Of a stretch of 64,000 nucleotides of DNA, positions 23,559 to 33,583 are shown in pieces. The position numbers and the translations under genes are program-made. This stretch comes from Neptuniibacter sp. 1_MG-2023 (lineage in GTDB: Bacteria; Pseudomonadota; Gammaproteobacteria; Pseudomonadales; Balneatricaceae), in the NCBI RefSeq assembly GCF_030547185.1, contig NZ_JAUOQR010000009.1:62001-126000 (forward strand). Direction: 5' to 3'. Numbering within the stretch: the stretch's first letter is position 1; every line of letters starts with the position of its first letter. The notes below the pieces were generated by a model. The model saw nothing but the letters and a program-made list of their open reading frames with translations, made no database searches and was not told the origin of the DNA.

Positions 23559-25921
23559 TAGGAGTGCACCTCTTTGAGAAGCGCCATTATCTCCACGCTG
23601 ATCTTATCCAGATCCGCATCAATCTCTTCCAAACTGCGTGGTGGCTGGTAAACATAGAAATGGCGATTAAAGGGGATCTCATAGCCGACAATACCAATCT
23701 CTTCATCTTTGGCGTCGCGCTTATTAGCATCGATCCAGGCATCGGGCACATGGGGGGCCACTTCACGCTCGAAGTAGCTTTCGATCAGGGTTTCGGTGGG
23801 TTGTGAGGGATCGAGGGGGACGTTTTCGTTATCCCGCAAGTCACCATCTGGTTGGTATTCCACCACGGTGGGTTTACCATTCAGAGTAACGGAGAATGCA
23901 CCATATTTGGGTTGAGCCGTCTCTTTCAAAACCTTTTTGATAACAGGCTGCGCTTCAGGGTTCTTCCAACTAATCGCATCCAGCAGTTGCTTCTTCTCTT
24001 TGGCATCCAGCTTGATGCCAGCTTGTTTCATGGCAAGTTTCAGCGCGTCTTCAAACCGATTAAAGTCATCGCAGGGCTGATCAATAACCATGCTTGAGCC
24101 CATTGATGCACCCAATGTCGCTTGTAGCTCATGGCCTTTATCCAGCAAAGCTTTTTGGCTCAACCAGAGTTTGCTATCCAGTAGATCTTTGATCTGCTTC
24201 TCTTTGAGTTCAGGGTAGCTGACCTTGAGTTCCGCCCTGATTTCGATCGCAACATCGGCAAGCTCACCGTAATTCGTCTCATCCCAGTCGGCACCATAGG
24301 CCAGCCAGATCCACTGCATCGGCGCATTAAAGGGTTTCGGCGCAAAACGCAGTGCTTCCAAGCGTTCATCACTGACCTGTACTGACAGCCGTAATGGACG
24401 CTCGATGGTAATACGGCGATAGCCGAAGTCGGTGGTATCGAATATTTTGCTGGAGAAGGTTTTGGCGCTCTCGGTTTTGGGGTTGGCCGCTTGGCGTCCT
24501 CGACTGCTCTTTTGTTCAGCGGGTTTATCTAGCGATTGATTGTCGATAGTTTCAAAACCACCGAAACAACGGGTGATCATACGGATATCCTCAGCGCTCA
24601 TCTCATTACGTTTAGAGCCTAGCGATTTACGCATCTTGCCGCAGAGGTTGACGGCGTTAATCAGCTGTACCTTACCTTTGCGCTCGGCTGATTTCTTGTT
24701 CGACAGCACCCAAACATACGTCGCGATGCCGGTGTTGTAAAACATATCATTCGGCAAGGCGATAATCGCTTCCAGCAGATCCGCTTCGAGGATATAGCGG
24801 CGAATCTCACTCTCCCCGCTACCCGCGCCACCGGTAAACAAAGGCGAACCGTTGAGGATAATACCGATGCGGCCACCGCCCTCAACAACGCCTGACTGGT
24901 TTATCGAGGTATCGCGCAGCTTACTGATCAGGTGCATTAGAAACAGCAGCGAGCCATCCGACACCCGTGGCAGCCCAGGCCCAAAACGGCCAGCATAGCC
25001 CTTCAGAGTATGCTCGTCCTTAATGTCGCCCTCCACCTTTTTCCAGTCCACGCCAAACGGTGGATTAGACAGCATGTAGTCGAATTTATCGGCGTAGAGT
25101 TGATCGTTTGATAACGTGTTACCCAGCTTAATACGGCTAACATCCTGTCCTTTAATCAGCATATCCGCTTTACAGATAGCGTAAGACTCTGGGTTCAACT
25201 CCTGCCCAAAGGCTCGCATAACCGCATTGGCATTGAGCTCATGCACATATTCCATACCACTGGACAGGAAGCCGCCCGTCCCTGCGGTGGGGTCATAGAT
25301 GGTGCGGATAATGCCGTCTTTCGTCAGCGCGTCGTCATCCTCCATAAACACCAGTGAGGTGGTCAGGCGGACGATATCCCGTGGGGTAAAGTGTTCCCCT
25401 GCGGTCTCATTCGAGCTTTCTGCAAAACGGCGGATCAGCTCTTCAAAGACTAACCCCATCTCATGGTTAGAAATAGCATCAGGACTCAGATCGGTATTGG
25501 CAAACTTCTGCACCACTTTGTAGAGCAGGTTGGCATCACTCAGCAGGCCGACAAACTCATCAAACTTGAAGTATTCAAAAATCTCTCGGGCATCTTTAGA
25601 AAAGCATTGAACATAGTTTTCGAGGTTGTCTTTAATACCTGTTTCACCCAACTTATCGAGTGACATGGGGGATGTGTTAAAGAAGTTTTGACTGGTTGCC
25701 CGCAGAATTAACTTTTCAGCGGCTTCCTCAGGCAGGTTCATGCCCTTCACCTTCTCGCATTCGCTCAAAACCGCTTGTTTATCGGACTCAAGTACGCATT
25801 CCAAACGACGTAACAAGGTGAAAGGCAGAATTACCCGCCCATACTGACTTTGTTTGAAATCACCACGCAGAAGATCGGCCACAGACCAGATAAATGCAGC
25901 TGTTTGAGAGAAGTTAGTCAT
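23558..25921 (-). CDS. hsdM: Type I restriction enzyme methylase subunit (HsdM)
   Basis: 787 aa from ATG 25921; the frame is open to 26041, but the protein from [20 protein letters not shown] matches the usual HsdM start. SAM motif I is [10 protein letters not shown] (about 210-219) and the catalytic motif is NPPF (286-289). The N-terminal helical HsdM_N domain has [18 protein letters not shown], with [10 protein letters not shown] before motif I. A C-terminal extension beyond the methylase core (about 520-787) is long for HsdM. It makes N6-methyladenine with HsdS and forms the restriction complex with HsdR. First gene of the operon. Confidence 0.95.
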   Translation of the reverse strand: MTNFSQTAAFIWSVADLLRGDFKQSQYGRVILPFTLLRRLECVLESDKQAVLSECEKVKGMNLPEEAAEKLILRATSQNFFNTSPMSLDKLGETGIKDNLENYVQCFSKDAREIFEYFKFDEFVGLLSDANLLYKVVQKFANTDLSPDAISNHEMGLVFEELIRRFAESSNETAGEHFTPRDIVRLTTSLVFMEDDDALTKDGIIRTIYDPTAGTGGFLSSGMEYVHELNANAVMRAFGQELNPESYAICKADMLIKGQDVSRIKLGNTLSNDQLYADKFDYMLSNPPFGVDWKKVEGDIKDEHTLKGYAGRFGPGLPRVSDGSLLFLMHLISKLRDTSINQSGVVEGGGRIGIILNGSPLFTGGAGSGESEIRRYILEADLLEAIIALPNDMFYNTGIATYVWVLSNKKSAERKGKVQLINAVNLCGKMRKSLGSKRNEMSAEDIRMITRCFGGFETIDNQSLDKPAEQKSSRGRQAANPKTESAKTFSSKIFDTTDFGYRRITIERPLRLSVQVSDERLEALRFAPKPFNAPMQWIWLAYGADWDETNYGELADVAIEIRAELKVSYPELKEKQIKDLLDSKLWLSQKALLDKGHELQATLGASMGSSMVIDQPCDDFNRFEDALKLAMKQAGIKLDAKEKKQLLDAISWKNPEAQPVIKKVLKETAQPKYGAFSVTLNGKPTVVEYQPDGDLRDNENVPLDPSQPTETLIESYFEREVAPHVPDAWIDANKRDAKDEEIGIVGYEIPFNRHFYVYQPPRSLEEIDADLDKISVEIMALLKEVHS

Positions 25922-26224
25922 GAAATAGCTTTGCCTTATAAAACGTATTAGCAGAGCCAGCGGGGGAAAATATGAAGCGTCCGCTGCCTCTTTTTTATTA
26001 AGAATCAGTGTACTACAGGGATCAAAGCTTAGGTATATCAAGTGGTGAAAAAGGATAGATCAGGGCTATGATTTTACATGCTCAGATGTTCTTACCCTAT
26101 CCTCTTACTAAGCTAATCAAACGGGTTAATGAAAACGGCTCGTTTGATCTATTTACTCTTAGTTATCGACGCATTACGAATGTTAATTTAAGCGCAAGGC
26201 TGGAAGTTATAGGTAGGAAGATCA
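25922..26224. other. Upstream region of the hsdMS-DUF262-hsdR operon
   Basis: About 300 bases between the LysR stop and the preferred hsdM start. It should contain the operon promoter. A 40-codon in-frame extension of hsdM covers its last 120 bases but does not resemble an HsdM N-terminus. No other gene seen. Confidence 0.5.
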
Positions 26225-27142
26225 TTAAAGAGCGTTATTAGAAAATAGCGATAATAGATCTGCGGGTTGATCTAGGCGCTCTAAAATCATGTTTCTGAAA
26301 GCGGCCAGTCGGGCTGGGACTAATTTTTGATCTGCCCATACCATATAGACTATACCTGATTCGCATTGAATCTCTGGCAGCAAGAGCAACTCTCCTCGTT
26401 CTAAATATGGCTGTAAGGCGGCTTTAGGCGCCATGCAGATACCTATGCCTGAACAAGCTGCTTGTATGCATAGGCGCAGGCTATTTATGGAGTATTTAGG
26501 TTTTACGGGGATGCGGATTATTTTGTTTTGTTGCTTAAACTCCCAAAATTGCATGGTATTACCCATAAGCAGGTGATGTTTTAAAAGATCTTCTGGGGTT
26601 ACGGGAGTGCCTTTTTTATCTAAGTAACTGGGAGCCGCCGCGAGTGATAAATCTATATTAAATAAACGCCGTTGAACTAAGTTTGGAGCCTGAGCTGGTC
26701 GTGTGACAATGGCTAAGTCGATCTGATCGTCGAAAAAATGGTCTATATCAGATGAAAATAGTATATGAATATTAACGCCTGGATTCTGCTCCATAAATTC
26801 GATAGCGGTTTGCTGTAGGAATATTTCAGCGAAAGTTTCAGGGCAGGAAACGTGAATATCGCCCACCAATTTAGGTTGTTTGTCTGAGAGCTTTTCCCAT
26901 TCAGTATCTAGCTGCTTATAAAGGGATGAGAATTTTTGATAATAGATATCGCCAGCTTTTGTAAGCTGGAATTGCTTAGCATTGCGATGAATTAATTTTT
27001 CGCCCAAGGTCTCTTCTAATTGGGCTACCGCTCTTGAAAGCGTAGGTGCAGATACTTTGGTGTTGATGCTTGCTGCTGCAAATCCACCTGATTCTACTGA
27101 CTGACAAAACCAGTAGATGTTGGTCATATCTTTAGCTTTCAT
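26225..27142 (-). CDS. LysR-family transcriptional regulator
   Basis: 305 aa from ATG 27142. The frame extends upstream only to a TTG start at 27220, and LysR alignment favours MKAKDMTNIYWFCQSVESGGF. Winged HTH: FAAASINTKVSAPTLSRAVAQLEETLGEKLIHR. The effector-binding domain covers about 90-295. It is divergent from a DUF2798 gene across about 90 bases, so that gene is the probable target (inference). Effector unknown. Confidence 0.9.
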   Translation of the reverse strand: MKAKDMTNIYWFCQSVESGGFAAASINTKVSAPTLSRAVAQLEETLGEKLIHRNAKQFQLTKAGDIYYQKFSSLYKQLDTEWEKLSDKQPKLVGDIHVSCPETFAEIFLQQTAIEFMEQNPGVNIHILFSSDIDHFFDDQIDLAIVTRPAQAPNLVQRRLFNIDLSLAAAPSYLDKKGTPVTPEDLLKHHLLMGNTMQFWEFKQQNKIIRIPVKPKYSINSLRLCIQAACSGIGICMAPKAALQPYLERGELLLLPEIQCESGIVYMVWADQKLVPARLAAFRNMILERLDQPADLLSLFSNNAL

Positions 27143-27232
27143 ATATGCATGCTTACCTTGCAATATTGCCTGTTTTTGAACGACCGTTCCGATGATAGAG
27201 TTTACTTGTGAATTAAACAACTAGGTTTAAAA

Positions 27233-27475
27233 ATGAAGAAGCTTCCTAATAAATTCCAAGTACCTTTAGTTATGTCCATTATGGTACCGACTATGCTGCT
27301 TGGTATGCCGGCAATTGTGGTTTATCGAAATGCCACAGCGGATTCAGTTTTGTTTGATGAGTGGATAGCAACGGTAAGCCAAACGCTTCCCCTCGCCTTG
27401 TTGTTATTTTTTAGTGTGGGTTCTCTTGCTCGTTTAGTCGTAACTAAGTTCTTAGTTGAACCTAAAGAGCACTAA
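27233..27475 (+). CDS. DUF2798 family two-span membrane protein
   Basis: 80 aa with two hydrophobic segments (about residues 10-30 and 47-68) and a basic loop-rich N-terminus, typical of DUF2798. The family is often found divergent from a LysR regulator, as here. Function unknown. Confidence 0.75.
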   Translation: MKKLPNKFQVPLVMSIMVPTMLLGMPAIVVYRNATADSVLFDEWIATVSQTLPLALLLFFSVGSLARLVVTKFLVEPKEH

Positions 27476-27892
27476 TGGACTGTGCCGGGAAACTTAACGG
27501 CTTTTACTATTATTGCCTTACTATGTAACACATCTTGCTGACCTATTTAGTTGGGGAAAATACCTGATTTTAGGTAGCTAATTTTATTGTTCCGAAAATG
27601 GTTGGTAACCTATTTTCATGCAGGTGATATTAATCTCTTTTCGTGACTTCCTGTTTACATTTTTTACTGGTTTTATCGGCCTACCTGTTATAGCTCTTTA
27701 TGTTCCCCCTTACTTTAATGGAACAGATATTCATAAATCCTAAGCTTTTTTTGGTTTATGAATTAGTTGTAATCTACTGATTTCAAAATATAAAAATATA
27801 GAATAAACAGTCCTGCTTTTTTGTGATTTTCATTGCTTATTTATAATATTAATCTAAGCTTCTATGATAATGACTAGAGCAAAGGATTCTTT
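27476..27892. other. Intergenic stretch before the EAL response regulator gene
   Basis: 417 AT-rich bases. A 41-codon open frame at 27618-27743 lacks a ribosome site and is not called. No clear promoter consensus or repeat was identified; AAAGGATTCTTT supplies the ribosome site for 27893. Confidence 0.4.
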
Positions 27893-30106
27893 ATGTCAGA
27901 GTTAGAATTGTTTCATTTTTCTGAAAGTTCTATTGTTGATAAAGCGGCTGCAGCACCATGGAAAGTGCTTAGTGTTGAAGATGATCTCACTTATCAGGCA
28001 TCACTGGTTTATAGCCTACAAGATTTAGTTGTTTATGAACGTCCCGTCCAAATTTTAACTGCAAATTCAGTGAGTGAAGCGGCTGATATTATCTCTCGCA
28101 ATAGTGATATTAGCGTTATCTTACTAGATGTAGTTATGGAAGAAGATGATGCAGGTTTAAGACTTGCGAGCACTATTCGCGAAGTTTTAGGTAATTCCAC
28201 TATTCGAATTATTTTGGTTACTGGTCAGCCAGGTATGGCACCACGTAATGATGTGATGGTTCAATATGATATTGATGAGTATTGGAATAAGTCGGATCTA
28301 ATCAAAGGAACTCTGCATTCCGTGGTGAGTAGCCATATTAGGACTTGGCGCTATCTCACAGAGCTAGTTCAGGCTAAACAGGGACTGCAAATGGTAGTTG
28401 ATGCAGCGCGTAGCATCAGCAGCAAACAAAGTTTAACTAGTTTTACTGAGACCGTGTTAAACGAGATCGAGCGTATCATCGGTATTCGAGAAGGCGGGAT
28501 TATTTGTTTTGCCTATAAAGGTGGAGATTTCTCACCGGAGGCGCGTATATTGGCCGCGAGTGGTATCTACAGTGGTTCTACAAAAAAAACATTATCAGAT
28601 CTTCAACTAGCTACTTATTATTACCCTGCTTTTATTGCCGCAACGGAACAGCGCAGTCATCTTTTTGATGATGACTTTACGGTATTACATTTTGATACGC
28701 CTCAAATAGATGAAACTCACTATATATTATTGGTTAACTCTAACCATAAGCTAACAGATAGCCATATCAATTTACTACAAGTGTTTAGTGAAAATATCAA
28801 CAGCGGTTTTACGGCTGTTGCACTGGTTAACCGTCTATCTGATTTGGCTTATCGTGATCAAGTGCTTAAATCCTACAATCGAAATTGGCTCTTGCGTGAA
28901 CTATCTACCATGCCTGCGGAGGAAAAAGACGAAAGCAGTTTGATTATCCTCGTTGTTAATGACTTTACAGGCATGATGGTGACTTTTGGTGAGCGATATT
29001 GTGAAAAGCTGTTGTCGGCTTTACTGGTCAATATTTGTGATTTACATCCGAATAATTTGATCGCCCGTACTGGAGATTTTACCTTTGCGATCCTGCTTAA
29101 CAAAGAAAGTATGCTGACAGAGGAGCAGTTACTTAACATCATTGATCAGCGGTTGATGTTGAACCATACGGTTCATCGCTTAAGGTTAACGGTTGCTAGG
29201 GTTAATTTAAATCTACTTATGGAGTGTAAAGCTGAACAGATACTGCAGTTATCTGAATCAACTGCCAATATGGCTCGCCTCAAAGGCCAGCGGATTATCG
29301 ATTATGAACCAGACATTATGCTATCCATCACCGCTAGTCATCATCTATTGATGGATTTGCACAGCGCTATAGATAATCATGAATTTTTTATTGTTTTACA
29401 ACCCAAAGTAAACATGACAACGGGGGCTACCGTCGGTTTTGAAGCATTGTTGCGCTGGAGAAAACCGGATGGGCAGATCATATCCCCCACTCGGTTTATT
29501 CCACTCGCGGAAACCGCAGGTTTAATTAGTCATCTTGATATTGAGGCTGCCCGCCAAACAATTGAAGCGGCGACCTCTCTTCAAAAGGCAGGGTTTAACC
29601 TTCCGATTTCGTTTAATGCCAGTTGTGCGGATCTGAATCACAAAGATTATATTGAGTCCTTGCTAAATATGATCGTTCAAAGTGGCCTGGATGGGCAGAT
29701 GCTTGAGATAGAGGTAACAGAGTCTCAGGCCATGCAAAATTATGAATATATTAATCCCGTACTAAAGCAGTTTTCCGATCGAGGAATAGGCGTTAGCATT
29801 GACGATTTTGGTACAGGTTATTCATCTTTAGCCCATGTTGCTAATTTAAAGGCAACCACACTTAAAATTGATAAAAGCTTTATCGATCATTTAGGAGAAA
29901 GCGCGGCGGGTAACCATGTTGTCGATATGGTGTTACATCTAGGTAAAAAATTTGGGTTTGTCATTATCGCGGAAGGTGTAGAAACTGAAATTCAGCGTCA
30001 GCATTTAGTGAATAGAGGATGCCATATTGCACAGGGCTATCTGTTTTCTAAGCCTATGCCTGTTAGTAATGTCGTTGAATGGTTACAAGCGCAGCCTAAA
30101 ATATGA
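27893..30106 (+). CDS. Response regulator with DUF3369, degenerate GGDEF and active-looking EAL domain
   Basis: 737 aa. Receiver domain (24-150) with Asp79 in VILLDVVME; a DUF3369/GAF-like sensor (about 160-315); a GGDEF-like domain (about 320-470) whose signature is reduced to RTGDF (392-396), so cyclase activity is not expected; EAL phosphodiesterase domain (about 483-735) with EALLRW (517-522), DDFGTGYSS (637-645), Lys658 and EGVE. It probably hydrolyses c-di-GMP under phosphorylation control. Its stop overlaps the kinase start by 4 bases. Confidence 0.9.
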   Translation: MSELELFHFSESSIVDKAAAAPWKVLSVEDDLTYQASLVYSLQDLVVYERPVQILTANSVSEAADIISRNSDISVILLDVVMEEDDAGLRLASTIREVLGNSTIRIILVTGQPGMAPRNDVMVQYDIDEYWNKSDLIKGTLHSVVSSHIRTWRYLTELVQAKQGLQMVVDAARSISSKQSLTSFTETVLNEIERIIGIREGGIICFAYKGGDFSPEARILAASGIYSGSTKKTLSDLQLATYYYPAFIAATEQRSHLFDDDFTVLHFDTPQIDETHYILLVNSNHKLTDSHINLLQVFSENINSGFTAVALVNRLSDLAYRDQVLKSYNRNWLLRELSTMPAEEKDESSLIILVVNDFTGMMVTFGERYCEKLLSALLVNICDLHPNNLIARTGDFTFAILLNKESMLTEEQLLNIIDQRLMLNHTVHRLRLTVARVNLNLLMECKAEQILQLSESTANMARLKGQRIIDYEPDIMLSITASHHLLMDLHSAIDNHEFFIVLQPKVNMTTGATVGFEALLRWRKPDGQIISPTRFIPLAETAGLISHLDIEAARQTIEAATSLQKAGFNLPISFNASCADLNHKDYIESLLNMIVQSGLDGQMLEIEVTESQAMQNYEYINPVLKQFSDRGIGVSIDDFGTGYSSLAHVANLKATTLKIDKSFIDHLGESAAGNHVVDMVLHLGKKFGFVIIAEGVETEIQRQHLVNRGCHIAQGYLFSKPMPVSNVVEWLQAQPKI

Positions 30107-32031
30107 ACTGGCGCCGTCAAAAGATAGATTCTGCCCATAAAAATGGCGTGGATGAAGATATCCAAAAGTTTAAGCGTAAGTACTTAGTTTTTGGTGCAGT
30201 TATTATTTTATTAGCGGTTTTAAGCGGTGTCATGCTCTATAACAGCATTAAAGGCGAGCGAATTACGCAGTTACGGGAGCGACACGAGGAGCAAATCACT
30301 TTAGCTGCTATTGATATAAACCGAGAGCTTGGAGATATAGGGAATACTGTACGACTGTTATCGACAGATAGTGATATTTTAAGCAGTTTATCTCCGTTTA
30401 ATCAGCTTAATACCCTTCGCTTAAAAACTATTTTTAAGCAGTTTGGCCGAGCTATTGATAATCTTTTACAGATACGCTGGCTGGATGACACAGGGCACGA
30501 GCAGGTGCGTATTAATATTGTCGATGGAAAGGTGCACGCAGAGCCTGCAGAGATGCTCCAAGATAAAAGTAATCGTTATTACTTCCAGAACGCGATGAAG
30601 GTATTTCCGCCTGAAATTTATATTTCGCCGATCGATCTAAATATCGAACACGGTGAGATTGTAAAACCCCTACAACCTGTATTTAGAATAGGTCTTCAAA
30701 CCACTGCAACAAAGGGCATGCGGCGCGGTTTGTTAATGATCAATTATGATTTAACTCATCTAATTAAAAAAATCCGCTCATTAAGTTCAGGTGAGACGGA
30801 AGTAATGTGGGTTGATGCTTGGGGAAACTGGCTGCTCCATCCTGACCCTTCATTGGAATGGGGGGCCATTTTAGGGAAGTCTAAAAATTCTCTAACGCAG
30901 TTGGACCCCCTACTCTGGGCCAAAATAAATAGCGGGGAAAACCAGATCATAATGCCTCATAACGGAGAGCTTATTAGTACTCGCCACATAGCTCTCTCTT
31001 TTACAGAAGCACCTACTGTTGCTGAAAGTATCTATATGCTCGTCCGTACGCCTAAAAAGGTTATGGAAGAGATTGAATGGAATGCAATAAAACCTACATT
31101 ATTATTGGTGATAGGTATTCTTTTGATTGGGGGGAGGATCTTATGGCGCGATTACACTATGCAGCAAAGTTTGCAAAAGATGACGCTGAGGTTAGCCTGT
31201 GAAAAAAATGAGTTAAAATTCCTTAATAGCGAACTCGACAATGCTCTATCTAAACAACAATTATTGCAAAATGAGCTAGTCGAAACACGTAAACTCTCTT
31301 CTCTAGGCATGATGGTCGCTGGCGTAGCCCATGAACTTAACACCCCGATTGGAGGCGCTATTATGGCAGAGTCAACTTTGCAGAGTTCACACGATTCACT
31401 TAAAAAAGCCCTAGATGAGGGGCTTAGCCGTCAAGCGTTTGATAACTATATTAGTAATACAGAGGAAGGGTTAAAGCTAGTCGAAAGTAATCTTACCCGA
31501 GCCGCAGCTTTAGTTAAGAGCTTTAAGCGCTTAGCGTTAGATCGTGCTAATGATGAAATTGTTTCGTTTAATCTTGATCAGGTGGTTAGTGATCTGATCT
31601 ATACTTTAACGCCTAAGTTGAAAAATTCAGGTACGCGTATTGTTAATGAGGTTAATACGGAACTAATGCTTGCCGGCTACCCTGGTATTGTGTCTCAGAT
31701 ATTACAAAACCTCATTATCAACGCCCTTACTTACGGTACTGAGGGTATGCAGCAAGGCGAGATTATCGTGCAGGCAGAATTAAATGAAGAGTGGGTTGTG
31801 CTGTCTGTTAGCGATAATGGCAAAGGGATTCCTCCCGAGTTAAGGGAGAGCTTATTTGATCCTTTTGTGACTAGTGGTCGAGGTCTTGGACACACTGGGT
31901 TGGGGTTACATTTAGTTCACCAGTGGGTCACAAATCTTATGCATGGCCAAATTAAAATGGAATCACTCTCTAGGGGAGGTACTCGCTTTGTTATTTATCT
32001 TCCTAAAAACATTCAAAGTAACCAGAGTTAA
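30103..32031 (+). CDS. Membrane sensor histidine kinase partnered with the EAL regulator
   Basis: 642 aa. Transmembrane helices at about 28-46 and 331-347 bracket a periplasmic sensor of about 285 residues with a dCache-like layout (IRWLDDTGHEQVRIN and DYDLTHLIKKI-like segments). A coiled coil (355-400) leads to the H-box MVAGVAHELNTPIGGA (His410). The ATPase domain has ILQNLIINALTYG, VSDNGKGIPPEL and GLGLHLV. Start ATG overlaps the preceding stop. It likely phosphorylates Asp79 of that regulator. The signal sensed is unknown. Confidence 0.9.
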   Translation: MNWRRQKIDSAHKNGVDEDIQKFKRKYLVFGAVIILLAVLSGVMLYNSIKGERITQLRERHEEQITLAAIDINRELGDIGNTVRLLSTDSDILSSLSPFNQLNTLRLKTIFKQFGRAIDNLLQIRWLDDTGHEQVRINIVDGKVHAEPAEMLQDKSNRYYFQNAMKVFPPEIYISPIDLNIEHGEIVKPLQPVFRIGLQTTATKGMRRGLLMINYDLTHLIKKIRSLSSGETEVMWVDAWGNWLLHPDPSLEWGAILGKSKNSLTQLDPLLWAKINSGENQIIMPHNGELISTRHIALSFTEAPTVAESIYMLVRTPKKVMEEIEWNAIKPTLLLVIGILLIGGRILWRDYTMQQSLQKMTLRLACEKNELKFLNSELDNALSKQQLLQNELVETRKLSSLGMMVAGVAHELNTPIGGAIMAESTLQSSHDSLKKALDEGLSRQAFDNYISNTEEGLKLVESNLTRAAALVKSFKRLALDRANDEIVSFNLDQVVSDLIYTLTPKLKNSGTRIVNEVNTELMLAGYPGIVSQILQNLIINALTYGTEGMQQGEIIVQAELNEEWVVLSVSDNGKGIPPELRESLFDPFVTSGRGLGHTGLGLHLVHQWVTNLMHGQIKMESLSRGGTRFVIYLPKNIQSNQS

Positions 32032-32391
32032 ACAGCGATGCCAGTGTGGTTATTTTTTATATCTGCAGTTAACTTTTAACTGTAATTGATTGATAAAAAA
32101 CATTATTTCAATCTGGGCTTGTTGCAAAAGTTTAGTTTTTTTATCTCTGTAGCTCTGTTTAATAAAACACCAATAATCTATGGTTACTCTAGTGTATTTG
32201 AGCAGTATGATGTTTGACCCATTTGAGTGCATCTAATTTTGTTTTCTGCGCCATAAAAAAGCGTTTAAGCAGAGTAGATAACGGTAACTTAAGGGTTTAA
32301 CTAATAAAACAGGCTTTCGTTGCTTGGCCTAATGCTTGCTAATATTTACTCATAAATAATGACTTAAAGTCTCTTTAAAGGAATAGCTAGA
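32032..32391. other. Intergenic stretch before the ParA-like gene
   Basis: 360 bases, AT-rich, no supportable gene. AAAGGA 9 bases before ATG 32392 is the ribosome site. A 60-codon minus-strand frame here has no family features. Confidence 0.4.
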
Positions 32392-33102
32392 ATGAGCACG
32401 ATTCATTTTGTAGGCGGTGAAAAAGGTGGCGTAGGAAAATCAGTTCTTTCCCGCACCTTGTCGCAGTATTTTCTTGATAACGATATAGCTTATATAGGTT
32501 TAGATGCAGACCAATCCCATCCTACGTTAACCCGTTATTACGACGGTTACACCCGCCCTATCAATCTTGATCTATTTGAGAGCATCGACACGATCATGGA
32601 GATCGCTATGGAGCAGGATGTCCATCTGTTGATCGATCTACCTGCGCAAAGTCAGCGCTTTTTGGAGCGCTGGTTTGAGGAGAACGATGTTTTATCCCTT
32701 TGCTCTGAAGTAGGTATCGACTTAGTGTATTGGTATACCGTTGATGGTGGCCCCGACTCTATTAACTTGTTAGATCGTTTTCTGGCTAAATACAGCTCTC
32801 AATTAAACTGCATAGTCGTTAAAAATTACGGCTGCGGTAATGATTTTAGCGGTATTGAAGCGTTAGCTCATTTTAATGCTGACCCACTTAAAGTCCCTGT
32901 TCTACGTCAAATGTCCCTACCCGCGCTGCATGAGTCAACGATTAATAAAATCGATAAATTAGGGTTAAGTTTCTGGGGAGCGATTAATGTTAAAGACAGT
33001 GAGTCTAAGCACCTTAGCCTAATGGAGCGACAGCGTAGTAAGGTTTGGCTTAAAAAGAGCCATGCAGCTATTAAAGAGGTTTTAACAGGTATTAGTAATT
33101 AG
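32392..33102 (+). CDS. ParA-like P-loop ATPase
   Basis: 236 aa. Deviant Walker A GGEKGGVGKSVLSR (8-21) with signature Lys11 and Lys16; switch Asp in GLDADQSHPTLTRYY; Walker B HLLIDLPAQSQRF. This is the MinD/ParA class, closer to short plasmid/mobilisation ATPases than to chromosomal ParA (no N-terminal HTH). No parB gene follows. Convergent with a small broken gene that carries a palindrome upstream. Confidence 0.8.
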   Translation: MSTIHFVGGEKGGVGKSVLSRTLSQYFLDNDIAYIGLDADQSHPTLTRYYDGYTRPINLDLFESIDTIMEIAMEQDVHLLIDLPAQSQRFLERWFEENDVLSLCSEVGIDLVYWYTVDGGPDSINLLDRFLAKYSSQLNCIVVKNYGCGNDFSGIEALAHFNADPLKVPVLRQMSLPALHESTINKIDKLGLSFWGAINVKDSESKHLSLMERQRSKVWLKKSHAAIKEVLTGISN

Positions 33103-33159
33103 ATCTCCCTCTAGGGCGTATTGAGCTATAAAATTTTATACTTAATCGGACAACGGAGG

Positions 33160-33427
33160 CTAACTAGATACATAGCCTTTGATTTGTCCGATTCTTCTCC
33201 AAGCAAACTCGTAAAATGGCTGAAAACGTTTAGTTGTTAATATGCGTAGACAGTCCGATTCTGTCCATTCAGACGCGGACAGGTCCATAATCCGTGCATC
33301 TTGTTCCCTCCTCTGCTTTGCCTTGCGCTCAGAAGCGGACATTGATTTCAGAGAACAGTGGTTTACGACCCCGTCTTGCTTTGCCTGTTCGCGCTGAGGA
33401 GGGTTGATGCGATTTAGGGTTGCTCAT
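33160..33427 (-). pseudogene. Small basic protein gene split by a frameshift
   Basis: ATG 33427 opens a 32-codon frame ending SARTGKARRGRKPLFSEI..., stopping soon after. In the next frame MSASERKAKQRREQDARIMDL continues for 60 codons to 33160. Removing one base (GAAATC-A-ATG) joins GRKPLFSEI to MSASERKAKQRRE, giving a protein of about 91 residues in the common layout of small basic proteins: basic N-terminus, GRKPLF, then ERKAKQRRE. A perfect 23-bp palindrome lies just upstream. Alternatively these are two overlapping short genes, or the frameshift is programmed. Confidence 0.5.
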
Positions 33428-33450
33428 GTAAATCATCTACTCCATTGTTT

Positions 33451-33473
33451 ATATTTGTGACTGTCACAAATAT
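33451..33473. promoter_or_regulatory. Perfect 23-bp palindrome, probable operator
   Basis: ATATTTGTGAC, one T, then its exact reverse complement. It lies 24 bases upstream of ATG 33427 on the minus strand and contains TATAAA-like sequence at its edge, so a protein bound here would block transcription of the small basic gene. Confidence 0.7.
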
Positions 33474-33583
33474 AAGGATAGTAGCATGATCTAGTATCAA
33501 GTACAGGCGAGACTGAGCCTACAATAAGGCTCGAAAGGTTACAGATAGATCTGATTTATAGAGAATTTAGCGGGTAAAAGTGC

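Noticed and set aside
25922-26041. 40-codon N-terminal extension of hsdM
   Set aside because: The extension does not resemble HsdM; the protein from ATG 25921 begins as expected for the family.
27618-27743. 41-codon hydrophobic open frame before the EAL regulator gene
   Set aside because: No ribosome site, poor context, and AT-rich DNA makes hydrophobic short frames common.
32050-32232. 60-codon minus-strand open frame
   Set aside because: No ribosome site and no recognisable features.
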